Shown: positions 1-8,156 of the stretch, in pieces
Position numbering within the stretch: position 1 is the first letter of the stretch
Layout: every line of letters starts with the position of its first letter
Origin: Agarivorans sp. Alg241-V36
GTDB taxonomy: Bacteria; Pseudomonadota; Gammaproteobacteria; Enterobacterales; Celerinatantimonadaceae
DNA length: 64,000 bases
Assembly (NCBI RefSeq): GCF_900537085.1
Contig: NZ_UNRE01000006.1
Location: 1-64,000 of the forward strand
Direction of reading: 5' to 3'
The notes under the pieces: generated by a model
Seen by the model: only the letters and a program-made list of their open reading frames with translations
Databases searched by the model: none
What the model was told of the DNA's origin: nothing
Translations under genes and position numbers: made by a program

Positions 1-464
<464 letters not shown>

Positions 465-573
465 ACAACACCTAAAGGGTGTTGCTTATAGATACCTTAT
501 TTAGAAACCATGAATACTTGTTAGTACTCATGAGATATTTTCAGCTTTTTCGAATGTTAAAGACAACAGTTTT

Positions 574-691
574 TGCCTGGTGGCAATAGCGTTGTGGACC
601 CACCTGACTCCATGCCGAACTCAGAAGTGAAACGCAACTGCGCCGATGATAGTGTGGGGCTTCCCCATGTGAAAGTAGGTCACTGCCAGGC
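574..691 (+). rRNA. rrf: 5S ribosomal RNA, first copy
   Basis: About 118 nt that align along their length with gammaproteobacterial 5S rRNA: TGCCTGGTGGC at the start, the conserved CATGCCGAACTCAGAAGTGA segment, and a 3' CTGCCAGGC that pairs with the 5' end to close helix I. It lies 109 bp after the 23S end with no tRNA between. A strong intrinsic terminator follows within 10 bp, so this copy can be the natural end of the rrn transcript. Confidence 0.97.
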
Positions 692-700
692 GCCTATACT

Positions 701-731
701 AAGCCCTCGTCATACGACGAGGGCTTTTTAC
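701..731 (+). terminator. Intrinsic terminator after the first 5S gene
   Basis: An 11-bp perfect stem, AAGCCCTCGTC (701-711) with GACGAGGGCTT (716-726) around an ATAC loop, runs into a T tract. It lies between the two 5S genes, so transcription of the second copy would need read-through, antitermination or a separate promoter. Confidence 0.85.
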
Positions 732-773
732 TCTAGCTAGGGAATTTTGGCTTCGCCAACTAGCTAGAGTAAA
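727..773. repeat. Long inverted repeat between the 5S genes
   Basis: Perfect 14-bp arms, TTTACTCTAGCTAG (727-740) and CTAGCTAGAGTAAA (760-773), enclose a second perfect hairpin TTGGC-TTC-GCCAA (747-759). Only GGAATT (741-746) is left as an unpaired bulge. The left arm starts inside the T tract of the preceding terminator. It could fold as a branched RNA stem or a DNA cruciform. Function unknown; a processing signal, a recombination scar or a small dispersed repeat are all possible. Confidence 0.8.
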
Positions 774-788
774 CACTTTAAAAGTTTT

Positions 789-906
789 TGCCTAGTGGCA
801 ATAGCGTTGTGGAACCACCTGATCCCATGCCGAACTCAGAAGTGAAACGCAACTGCGCCGATGATAGTGTGGGGCTTCCCCATGTGAAAGTAGGTCACTG
901 CTAGGC
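789..906 (+). rRNA. rrf: 5S ribosomal RNA, second copy
   Basis: A second complete 5S gene, almost identical to the copy 215 bp upstream. Differences are few. In helix I the G-C pair of copy one (579/687) is replaced by an A-T pair (794/902), which keeps the helix intact. A few more changes lie in the GGAACCACCTGATCCC stretch. The compensatory change argues that this copy is functional rather than a decaying duplicate. A strong terminator follows. Confidence 0.96.
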
Positions 907-917
907 TCCAAATAGTT

Positions 918-945
918 AAGGGCTTCCCATTGGGAAGCCCTTTTT
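918..945 (+). terminator. rrn operon terminator
   Basis: A perfect stem GGGCTTCCC (920-928) / GGGAAGCCC (932-940), extendable by AA/TT, with a 3-nt loop and followed directly by TTTTT. It is the final transcription stop of the rRNA operon, 11 bp after the second 5S gene. Confidence 0.93.
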
Positions 946-1070
946 CTTTGTGCTGTAGTTATGTGGCGCTGGCAGCAGATTGATACTTTGTTGATAGCTT
1001 TCTTAGTGACCGAGCTGATCCTTTGTTACAATTAGCGAAGCATAGTGCAAGTAATCAAGAATCTATATTA

Positions 1071-2420
1071 ATGACTCCACGTTTTTCTCGTAACGCATCG
1101 TTACAGTCTCTTCCTAAAATAGCGCACGATCCACTGCACTTTAAAACTTTGCTGAGTGCAGAAGAGTATCGTATTGCTCTATTACAACTGATTGCAGAAG
1201 CGAAGACGCGCATCTACCTGGTAGCACTTTATCTTGAAGACGACCAAGCAGGGCGCAGTATTATGGATGCGCTTTATACTGCTAAACAGCGTTGTCCAGA
1301 GCTCGAAGTTGTTGTGTTGGTAGATTGGCACCGTGCCCAGCGTGGTTTGATTGGTGATGAGCAGGCGCAGGGCAACGCGGCAATGTATAGAGAATACGCC
1401 CAACGTTACCCAGATTTGATTACCTTTTATGGCGTGCCTGTTAGTAATCGGGAGTTGTTTGGTGTTCTACATTTAAAAGGCAGCATTGTTGACGACAACG
1501 TTATATATAGTGGTGCCAGTATCAACAATATCTACTTGGCGCAGCAGCAGCGCTACCGCTTCGATCGCTACCACTTGATTCATAACGCACGCTTAGCCAA
1601 TGCGATGGTTGACTATGTTGAGCAATACCTAGTGAATAGTGAAGCGGTGTCTAGTTTATCGACTAATCAGCCAGTGAGTACCCGCTCACTAAAACCGGCT
1701 ATTCGGCGCTTACGCTTATCCTTGCAGCGTGAGCAATATAGCTATCATCCTCAACAATGTGCTGAGTCTGAAGTTGGTATCACTCCTTTGTTAGGTTTAG
1801 GGCGTCGTCAGAATTTACTCAATAAAACCATTCGACAGTTGGTTATTAAGGCTAAGCATCAAATCACTTTGTGCACACCTTATTTCAATCCACCGGGTAG
1901 CTTGTCTAGAGAAATTAGCAAAGCTCTAAAACATGGAGTGAAGGTAAAGCTGATTGTGGGTGATAAAACCGCCAGTGATTTCTACAGTAAACCCGATGAA
2001 AACTTTAAAGTTATACATGCGCTGCCTTACTTGTATGAATTGAATTTAACCAAGTTTGTTAAACGCCAGCTTAAATATATCAACAGTGGTCTATTAAGCA
2101 TTCACCTCTGGTCTCATAAGGATAATAGCTTTCATGTGAAAGGCTTGTGGGTTGATGAGAGGTATAGCCTATTAACCGGCAATAATTTAAATCCGCGCGC
2201 CTGGAATTTAGATTTAGAAAATGGTTTATTGATTGATGACCCGAATAGTTTGTTGAACGAGCAAAAGCAGCTCGAGCTGAACAATATACTTGCTCACACT
2301 AAGCTAGTGCATTGCGTAGCAGATTTAGACAGTCTCGCTAACTATCCCTTACCAGTAAAACGTTTGCTAAAACGAATAAACAGAGTGCGTGCTGACCGTT
2401 TGCTAAAACAAATCTTATAA
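1071..2420 (+). CDS. pssA: CDP-diacylglycerol--serine O-phosphatidyltransferase
   Basis: Makes phosphatidylserine from CDP-diacylglycerol and L-serine, the committed step to phosphatidylethanolamine; the family is a ribosome- and membrane-associated phospholipase D-superfamily enzyme. The 449-residue product is close to the 451 residues of E. coli PssA and recognisably similar throughout. Both HKD motifs are visible: HLKGSIVDD (His134, Lys136, Asp141) and HVKGLWVDE (His355, Lys357, Asp362). I chose the ATG at 1071 because it matches the usual family N terminus; an in-frame TTG at 1023 would add 16 residues. It is monocistronic, between the rrn terminator and a convergent dehydrogenase gene. 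Confidence 0.95.
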   Translation: MTPRFSRNASLQSLPKIAHDPLHFKTLLSAEEYRIALLQLIAEAKTRIYLVALYLEDDQAGRSIMDALYTAKQRCPELEVVVLVDWHRAQRGLIGDEQAQGNAAMYREYAQRYPDLITFYGVPVSNRELFGVLHLKGSIVDDNVIYSGASINNIYLAQQQRYRFDRYHLIHNARLANAMVDYVEQYLVNSEAVSSLSTNQPVSTRSLKPAIRRLRLSLQREQYSYHPQQCAESEVGITPLLGLGRRQNLLNKTIRQLVIKAKHQITLCTPYFNPPGSLSREISKALKHGVKVKLIVGDKTASDFYSKPDENFKVIHALPYLYELNLTKFVKRQLKYINSGLLSIHLWSHKDNSFHVKGLWVDERYSLLTGNNLNPRAWNLDLENGLLIDDPNSLLNEQKQLELNNILAHTKLVHCVADLDSLANYPLPVKRLLKRINRVRADRLLKQIL

Positions 2421-2437
2421 GCAGCACGCGCATTTGC

Positions 2438-2462
2438 TTAGCCCAGCCTTAGGCTGGGCTAA
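2438..2462. terminator. Bidirectional hairpin between pssA and mmsA
   Basis: TTAGCCCAGCC (2438-2448) and GGCTGGGCTAA (2452-2462) form a perfect 11-bp stem with a 3-nt loop in the 60-bp gap between two convergent genes. The U tract is weak on both strands, so termination efficiency is uncertain. Confidence 0.65.
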
Positions 2463-2480
2463 TAAGAACTAAAGCCAGTG

Positions 2481-3971
2481 TTAGCTAGGAAAGGAGAAAT
2501 TGACTCCTTCACGCACCGAGGCAGAGGGCCAGCGTTGGGTAATGGTTTTACGTTTAGTGTAAAAACGCACAGCATCTGGCCCGTAAGCGTGTAAGTCTCC
2601 GAATAGTGAACGCTTCCAACCGCCAAAGCTATGGTAAGAAACCGGTACAGGCAGAGGAATATTAATACCTACCATTCCTACTTGGATGTTATCAGAAAAG
2701 TAGCGAGCGGCTTCACCATCGCGGGTGTAGAGGCAAGTACCGTTACCAAATTGGTGCTTATTAATCAGCTGCATGCCTTTCTCCATGCTATCCACCCGAA
2801 CCACACATAGTACCGGGCCAAAAATCTCTTCTTGGTAGGCTTTCATGGCCCCGGTGACATGGTCAATTAAGGTTCCTCCTACGTAGAAACCATCTGGGTA
2901 GCCGGCTACTTGAGTATTGCGACCATCTACAACTACAGTGGCGCCATCGGCTTCGGCACTGCTGATGTACATTTCAACTTTGTCACGCTGTTCAGCGCTA
3001 ATTAGTGGGCCAAAGTCGTTTTCTTTATCTGAGTAAGCACCAACCTTAAGGTTCTGCATTTGCTCAGTTAAGCCGCTGACTAGTTTATCGGCAATGTCGT
3101 CACCCACGGCCACGGCTACCGATAAAGCCATACAGCGCTCACCAGATGAGCCAAACGCTGCGCCAAGCAAGGAATTCACTGCGTTATCTAAGTCGGCGTC
3201 TGGCATGATGATGGCGTGATTTTTCGCCCCACCTAAGGCTTGACAGCGCTTACCATTGGCAGTGGCGGTGCTGTAAATGTATTCGGCTATTGGGGTGGAG
3301 CCTACAAAGCTAACAGCAGCAACTCGTGGGTCGGTGAGCAGAGTGTCTACGGCTTCTTTATCGCCATTAACCACGTTGAATACGCCTTTTGGCAATCCTG
3401 CTTGATGCAATAGTTCGGCAATTAGTAAGGTGGCTGATGGATCTCGCTCTGAAGGTTTAAGTACAAAACTATTGCCGCACATCAGCGCCATCGGAAACAT
3501 CCACATTGGCACCATCACTGGGAAATTAAATGGGGTTATCCCGGCTACCACCCCTAGCGGCTGGAACTCGCTCCATGAGTCAATGCCTGGGCCAACGTTA
3601 CGAGAATGCTCACCTTTAAGTACCTCGGGTGCAGCACAGGCGTATTCAACATTTTCAATACCGCGGGTAAGTTCGCCCATGGCGTCGTGAACAATTTTGC
3701 CGTGCTGTTGGCCTACCAGTTCACAAATGCGTTCGGCATTTTCTTCCAATAAGGTTTTGTAGCGAAACATAATTTGGGCGCGTTTCGCTACAGGCGTATC
3801 TCGCCAAGCCGGAAAAGCTTGTTGAGCGGCGCTAATAGCTTGTTCAACCGTCGTTTTGTCGGCCAAGGCTACTTGGCTTGCGACTTGGCCGGTTGAAGGG
3901 TTATAAACATCTTGAGAGCGAGTGTACTGGTTGTGGTTTTCGCCGTTAATTAAATGACCGATGATAGACAT
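2481..3971 (-). CDS. mmsA: CoA-acylating methylmalonate/malonate-semialdehyde dehydrogenase
   Basis: Oxidises malonate or methylmalonate semialdehyde with NAD+ and CoA to acetyl-CoA or propionyl-CoA plus CO2. The 496-residue product has the full aldehyde-dehydrogenase fold: the PFNFP segment near 147, a GSTPIA nucleotide loop near 225, and catalytic Cys280 in GSSGERCMA. The position of the usual ALDH general-base Glu is Asn251 (GGAKNH), a hallmark of the CoA-dependent MMSDH branch. It lies 18 bp downstream of the aminotransferase gene on the same strand. Together they would convert beta-alanine to acetyl-CoA via malonate semialdehyde. A role in valine breakdown is possible, but no valine genes adjoin it. 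Confidence 0.92.
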   Translation of the reverse strand: MSIIGHLINGENHNQYTRSQDVYNPSTGQVASQVALADKTTVEQAISAAQQAFPAWRDTPVAKRAQIMFRYKTLLEENAERICELVGQQHGKIVHDAMGELTRGIENVEYACAAPEVLKGEHSRNVGPGIDSWSEFQPLGVVAGITPFNFPVMVPMWMFPMALMCGNSFVLKPSERDPSATLLIAELLHQAGLPKGVFNVVNGDKEAVDTLLTDPRVAAVSFVGSTPIAEYIYSTATANGKRCQALGGAKNHAIIMPDADLDNAVNSLLGAAFGSSGERCMALSVAVAVGDDIADKLVSGLTEQMQNLKVGAYSDKENDFGPLISAEQRDKVEMYISSAEADGATVVVDGRNTQVAGYPDGFYVGGTLIDHVTGAMKAYQEEIFGPVLCVVRVDSMEKGMQLINKHQFGNGTCLYTRDGEAARYFSDNIQVGMVGINIPLPVPVSYHSFGGWKRSLFGDLHAYGPDAVRFYTKRKTITQRWPSASVREGVNFSFPS

Positions 3972-3989
3972 GAATCTTTCCTTATAGGC

Positions 3990-5333
3990 TTAGGCTTGGC
4001 CTGATAGTTGGTTAATTGAGTCGCCTAAGGCATTAAATAGGCTGTCGATTTCTGCGGCGCTAACGTTAAACGGTGGCGCTATTTGTATCGTGTCGGCGCC
4101 ATAGCGCACGTAGTATCCCTTTTGCCACATTTGTTGTGCGACTAAAAAAGGATTAAGGGCCGGTTCACCGGGTGCATGAACAAGGCTTAAGCCTGCGGCT
4201 AAGCCCATATTCCTTACATCGCTTACTAAGTCCAGCTGTCCTAGCTGATGTGCGGCATGTTCAAGTATTGGGCTCATCTCCCTTACTTGCTCGAACATAT
4301 GTTCTTTGTCCAGTAAGTCCAACGAGGCGAGTGCTGCTGCACAAGCAATAGGGTGAGCTGAGTAGGTATAGCCGTGGGGCAGTTCTAACATATAGTTTGG
4401 ACCACCTTCGTCCATAAAGGTGTCGTAGATTTCTTGTTTACAGGCTACCGCTCCCATAGGAACTACCCCATTAGTGAGCTGCTTCGCCATGTTAATGATG
4501 TCGGGTGTAACACCGCAGGCTTCGGCTCCGGTTTTGTAACCCAAGCGACCAAAAGCACAAATTACTTCATCAAAAATTAGTAAGATTTGGTGTTGGTCGC
4601 AAATCTCACGTAAGCGTTTTAAATAGCCTACTGGCGGAGGAATTACCCCAGCACTACCGGCCATAGGCTCAACAATCACCGCCGCTATGTTGGAAGCATC
4701 ATGCATGGCGATTAAATCTATTAAGTCGTTGGCTAGTTCAGCGCCTTGGCTTGGCTGGCCTTTAGTAAAAGCGTTTTCTGGCAAAACTGTGTGGCGCATG
4801 TGGGCGCTATCTACTCCGGCGCCAAATATGGCGCGATTGGGGCCGATGCCGCCCACCGATATGCCGCCAAAGTTTACCCCGTGGTAGCCTTTGCCGCGGC
4901 CAATCAGCTTGGTTTTACTGGCAAGGCCCTTTTTACGCCAATAAGCGCGAGCGATTTTTAGAGAGGTGTCGGCAGATTCAGAGCCTGAGCCAGTGAAAAA
5001 TACTCGGTTTAAACCTTCGGGCATAAACTCGGTAATTCGCTCTGCCAGTTGAAATGATTTTGGGTGGCCAAACTGAAACGCGGGAGAGTAATCAAGTTGG
5101 CTGGCTTGCTGAGCAATAGCATCAACTATTTCTTGGCGACCATGTCCCAAGCCACAGGTCCACAGGCCTGATAAGCCATCAAATATTTTGCGACCGTCGG
5201 CATCGAAGTAGTATTTTCCCTTGGCTTGGCAAATCATTCGTGGATCTTGTTTGAACTGGCGATTACCCGTATATGCCATCCAGTGGCTATCAAGTTGATT
5301 TTGGGTAATTCCCATGTCTTGCAATGTGGCCAT
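3990..5333 (-). CDS. bauA: Omega-amino acid (beta-alanine):pyruvate aminotransferase
   Basis: A class-III PLP-dependent aminotransferase of 447 residues, of the beta-alanine:pyruvate type. Asp255 in IFDEVICAFGR would contact the PLP ring nitrogen, and Lys284 in NMAKQLTNG is the expected Schiff-base lysine. Family members transfer the amino group of beta-alanine or other omega-amines to pyruvate, giving malonate semialdehyde and alanine. It is the first gene of a two-gene operon with mmsA, which supplies the next step. The start has a clear AAGGAG ribosome-binding site. A LysR regulator diverges 103 bp upstream. Exact substrate preference cannot be read from sequence. Confidence 0.88.
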   Translation of the reverse strand: MATLQDMGITQNQLDSHWMAYTGNRQFKQDPRMICQAKGKYYFDADGRKIFDGLSGLWTCGLGHGRQEIVDAIAQQASQLDYSPAFQFGHPKSFQLAERITEFMPEGLNRVFFTGSGSESADTSLKIARAYWRKKGLASKTKLIGRGKGYHGVNFGGISVGGIGPNRAIFGAGVDSAHMRHTVLPENAFTKGQPSQGAELANDLIDLIAMHDASNIAAVIVEPMAGSAGVIPPPVGYLKRLREICDQHQILLIFDEVICAFGRLGYKTGAEACGVTPDIINMAKQLTNGVVPMGAVACKQEIYDTFMDEGGPNYMLELPHGYTYSAHPIACAAALASLDLLDKEHMFEQVREMSPILEHAAHQLGQLDLVSDVRNMGLAAGLSLVHAPGEPALNPFLVAQQMWQKGYYVRYGADTIQIAPPFNVSAAEIDSLFNALGDSINQLSGQA

Positions 5334-5387
5334 TTGCTTCTCCTTGCAAAGCTAGATGCTGGGTTTAGCCTAATGCTGGTTTTAAGT

Positions 5388-5401
5388 TACATAAATATGT
5401 A
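5388..5401. promoter_or_regulatory. Palindrome in the bauA-lysR divergent promoter
   Basis: TACATAAATATGTA has perfect 6-bp arms with a 2-bp centre, midway between the divergent aminotransferase and LysR starts. The position fits a regulator site, but the short AT-rich palindrome could be chance. Confidence 0.35.
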
Positions 5402-5415
5402 TCTTTGAATCTAAA

Positions 5416-5433
5416 GTTTCATAAGGATGAAAC
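5416..5433. promoter_or_regulatory. Inverted repeat over the lysR ribosome-binding site
   Basis: GTTTCAT (5416-5422) and ATGAAAC (5427-5433) are perfect 7-bp arms around AAGG, the likely Shine-Dalgarno of the LysR gene starting at 5437. It may be an autoregulatory operator or an RNA hairpin that masks the ribosome-binding site. Confidence 0.45.
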
Positions 5434-5436
5434 ATA

Positions 5437-6354
5437 ATGCAAAAAATCTTGGGCCAACTTAGTGATATTGATTTACGCCTATTAAAAGTTTTTAGGGTAG
5501 TGGTGGAGTGTGGAGGCATTTCGGCAGCCGAGGTAGAGCTCAATATTGGCCGCTCAACCATTAGCCGTCATGTTAAAGATTTGGAGATTCGCCTAGGTGT
5601 GACTTTATGTCAGCGTGGTAGGGCGGGCTTTGTATTGAGTGCCGAAGGGCAGCACGTCTATCAATCTAGCTTACGTTTGATGGGCGCTTTAGATGAGTTT
5701 CGTGCAGACGTTCAAGGCTTACACAAAGAGATGACCGGTAACCTAGCCATCGCTTTGTTCGATAAAACGGTCACCAACCAACAAGCTAAAATCTCGCAAG
5801 CCTTACAACTGTTTGACCAGCGAGCGCCAAAAGTCAGCTTAGATTTATACGTTGAAACCTTATCGGTCATCGAAAGTGGCGTGATAGAAGGGCGTTATCA
5901 TGTTGGGGTGGTGCCTGGGCAGCGTCAATCTGCCAGCTTGGCTTATCAGTGGTTATTTGATGAGAAAATGTCACTCTACTGTGGTTATCATCATCCTTTA
6001 TTTCAGCGCAGTGACATCACCATTAGCGCCGAAGAAATAGTAAGCCAAAAGTATGCTGGTCTTGGCCACCATTCTCCTAACTTGGATACCACGCAACGCA
6101 AAGGTTTTAAGCGCCATGCTACCGCCTACGACCAAGAAGCAGTGGCTACTTTACTATTATCGGGCAGTTATTTGGCTTATTTGCCGGAACACTATGCCCG
6201 AAGCTTTGTAGAACAAGGCTTAATTAGAGCCATTGGCGGCGAAGACTTTCGTTACAATTGCCCTTTTTTGGCAGTAAACCGTTTGTCCCCTAAGCCTTCA
6301 CGGATATTGGCGTGTTTCCTTGAATGCTTAAAGCAGGCTCATAACTTAGTTTAA
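5437..6354 (+). CDS. LysR-family regulator, likely of the beta-alanine catabolic genes
   Basis: A 305-residue LysR-type regulator. The N-terminal winged HTH spans about residues 12-70 (SAAEVELNIGRSTISRHVKDLE), followed by an effector-binding domain from about 95. It diverges from the bauA-mmsA pair across a 103-bp gap with two inverted repeats, the classical arrangement for a LysR activator and its target. The inducer is probably an amine, amino acid or semialdehyde, which is inference. Its stop overlaps the convergent esterase gene by 9 bp. Confidence 0.85.
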   Translation: MQKILGQLSDIDLRLLKVFRVVVECGGISAAEVELNIGRSTISRHVKDLEIRLGVTLCQRGRAGFVLSAEGQHVYQSSLRLMGALDEFRADVQGLHKEMTGNLAIALFDKTVTNQQAKISQALQLFDQRAPKVSLDLYVETLSVIESGVIEGRYHVGVVPGQRQSASLAYQWLFDEKMSLYCGYHHPLFQRSDITISAEEIVSQKYAGLGHHSPNLDTTQRKGFKRHATAYDQEAVATLLLSGSYLAYLPEHYARSFVEQGLIRAIGGEDFRYNCPFLAVNRLSPKPSRILACFLECLKQAHNLV

Positions 6355-6999
6355 GCGAGCGCTTAGCCAAGCCTTTATCGCTTTTATTTGGCTAGGCGAG
6401 ACACTGTGCGCCATATCAAATAGGCTAAATTCTGCTTGGTAGCCTAAGGCCGATAGTTGCTGGTAGGCTTGTTCACCCAAACTTGGCGCCACTACATCAT
6501 CTTGTCGCCCATGCTGAATGAGAATAGGCGTATTGGCTTGTAGCGGTTGCTTGGGCAGGCTTTCGCTGACTAAGTAGGTGGACATACATAGCAATCCCCC
6601 CAAGCAATGCTTGAGGTTTAACGCGCAGTGATAAGCCACTGCCCCGCCTTGAGAAAAGCCTGCCAAAATAATGTTTTCACTAGGGATGCCTTGAGCGAGT
6701 TGTTGCTCAATAATTTGGCCAATCTCCTGGCTTACTTGTTCTAAGTGCTGTTGATTAATTTTACGCTGCGGAGAAAACGCCAGTATGTCGTACCACGCTG
6801 GCATAAAGTAACCTGCATTAACGGTGACTGCGCGCTCGGGAGCGGCCGGGAAAATAAAACGCACCGCTGCCTCAGTGGGTAACTTAAGTTGCTTAGCTAA
6901 AGGAACAAAATCTTCTGGGCCTGCGCCTAAGCCATGTAGCCAAATAATACAATGGCGAGCAGCCTGCTCGGGTTCTACAGTTATAGCGTTAAGTGGCAT
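6346..6999 (-). CDS. Alpha/beta-hydrolase, carboxylesterase/phospholipase family
   Basis: A 217-residue serine hydrolase of the short carboxylesterase/acyl-protein-thioesterase family. Nucleophile Ser116 lies in GFSQGG, with Asp168 in GRQDDVV and His198 in MAHSV completing the triad. The LHGLGAG oxyanion-hole segment is at 21-27. It is probably cytoplasmic since there is no signal peptide. The ATG at 6999 is preferred because AAGGA lies just upstream and the next residues match the family N terminus; an upstream in-frame start would add 30 atypical residues. Natural substrate unknown. Confidence 0.87.
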   Translation of the reverse strand: MPLNAITVEPEQAARHCIIWLHGLGAGPEDFVPLAKQLKLPTEAAVRFIFPAAPERAVTVNAGYFMPAWYDILAFSPQRKINQQHLEQVSQEIGQIIEQQLAQGIPSENIILAGFSQGGAVAYHCALNLKHCLGGLLCMSTYLVSESLPKQPLQANTPILIQHGRQDDVVAPSLGEQAYQQLSALGYQAEFSLFDMAHSVSPSQIKAIKAWLSARLN

Positions 7000-7091
7000 G
7001 GATATTCCTTTGCTGATTGAGAATCTTCTAGGTAAGCTGTGCAACAGTTTAAGCAACAGGCATTGTATGCCAATGCCGCGGAGAGACAAGC

Positions 7092-7493
7092 ATGCAAGAA
7101 TTAATTGATGAAATTAGAGCCGCCGATCAGTCTGGCGCTTACCCTAGTGAGCTACCAACAGAAGCTCAACTGGTTGAAGTAGAAGAGTTAATTCTAATTC
7201 CCATGCCTAGTGACTTACGCGCTTTTCAACTTACCGTTAGCGATGTTACTTGCGGTAGCTTAGAGCCGGTCACCATTAGCGACCCCTACTTACACACTTA
7301 TTTACCGGAAGTGGCTGCAACTGCCTGGAACCTGGGTTTACCACGAGAGTTTATCCCCATCTGTCAAAATGGCGATAACTTCTATTTCATAAGCCAAGAA
7401 GGTGAAATTGGATACTTTCAAGGCCAAGAAGACTTAGTTCCAGAATGGGACACCATTTGGGACTGGGCTAGCGAAGTGTGGATGCAAAGCTAG
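7092..7493 (+). CDS. SMI1/KNR4 (SUKH) family protein
   Basis: A 133-residue acidic protein with the features of the SMI1/KNR4 (SUKH) fold: an N-terminal helix, PMPSDLRAFQLTVSD where family members have the LP-x-D/L-x-x-F element, a central IPICQNGDNFYFI strand pair, and a C-terminal EWDTIWDWASEVW helix. SUKH proteins are often immunity proteins, but stand-alone chromosomal members like this exist in many gammaproteobacteria and no toxin adjoins it. GGAG lies about 8 bp before the ATG. It diverges from the esterase gene and is followed 6 bp later by the alkyltransferase-like gene. Function unproven. Confidence 0.72.
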   Translation: MQELIDEIRAADQSGAYPSELPTEAQLVEVEELILIPMPSDLRAFQLTVSDVTCGSLEPVTISDPYLHTYLPEVAATAWNLGLPREFIPICQNGDNFYFISQEGEIGYFQGQEDLVPEWDTIWDWASEVWMQS

Positions 7494-7499
7494 TTCAGC

Positions 7500-7814
7500 A
7501 TGGAACAGCAAGACTATTTAGCTAAGTTTTGGTTAGTGATAGGCCATATTCCCGAAGGAAAAGTGGCCACCTATGGTGGGGTAGCTGAAATGGCTGGCTA
7601 TCCTCGAATGGCGCGCGCTGTAGGACGTTGTTTAAAAACCTTGCCAGAGGGTTCTAACTTGCCATGGCATAGAGTAATAAATGCCAAGGGTATGATTTCC
7701 TTCCCAGAAGGCTCTCCACAATATCAGTGTCAGCGACAGCGGCTTGAAGATGAGGGCATTATCTTTCGCAATAACAAAGTGCCTCTCACCCAGCACTTAT
7801 GGCTGGGTGATTAA
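7500..7814 (+). CDS. atl: Alkyltransferase-like protein (Atl, MGMT family)
   Basis: A 104-residue stand-alone MGMT DNA-binding domain. The alkyl-acceptor motif PCHR of true methyltransferases is PWHR here (Pro55-Arg58), with Trp56 in place of the reactive Cys; this defines the ATL group. ATLs bind O6-alkylguanine without repairing it and hand the lesion to nucleotide excision repair. The arginine-finger helix YPRMARAVGRCL (34-45) is intact. It lies 6 bp after the SUKH gene and is probably cotranscribed, with only a weak ribosome-binding site of its own. Confidence 0.92.
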   Translation: MEQQDYLAKFWLVIGHIPEGKVATYGGVAEMAGYPRMARAVGRCLKTLPEGSNLPWHRVINAKGMISFPEGSPQYQCQRQRLEDEGIIFRNNKVPLTQHLWLGD

Positions 7815-7829
7815 GTTACTATTAGTAGC

Positions 7830-8156
7830 TTAAGGCTTTTTAGGGTGTAATATTGCCTGTTGTTTGGGTTCTTCTAAACCGGCTAAGTGGTGAGTTAAAG
7901 CACGCACCAAGTAAGATTTAGATAAACCGGTTTTCTGCTTTATTTGCTCTAACTCTAAAATCACCGCTTGGTTTAAGCTAAACGTGGCGTTTTTAGTTGG
8001 CTGTTTGGATGAGTTGCGTTTGGCCTGTATTGGCAGGTGCACCACATTCTCGCAGCCATTAGCGTATAACTCAGCTTGAGCAATAAAACTATCAACGTCG
8101 CAAAATTGTTTAGGCTTAGAAGCCCGAGGCTTTTTCTTGAGATCGTGCAATGCCAT
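7830..8156 (-). CDS. Small partition-like partner of the adjacent ParA (putative ribbon-helix-helix protein)
   Basis: A 108-residue basic protein. The N terminus is Lys-rich (MALHDLKKKPRASKPK) and the C-terminal third (about 65-100) resembles a ribbon-helix-helix DNA-binding domain: NATFSLNQAVILELEQIKQ, then a turn TGLSKSYLVRALTHHL. The ATG at 8156 has AAGGAG 9 bp upstream, whereas an upstream GTG at 8177 lacks one; with the ATG the gene overlaps the 3' end of parA by 41 bp. In plasmid partition operons a small RHH protein encoded after a Walker ParA is the centromere-binding partner. That role here is inference. Confidence 0.68.
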   Translation of the reverse strand: MALHDLKKKPRASKPKQFCDVDSFIAQAELYANGCENVVHLPIQAKRNSSKQPTKNATFSLNQAVILELEQIKQKTGLSKSYLVRALTHHLAGLEEPKQQAILHPKKP

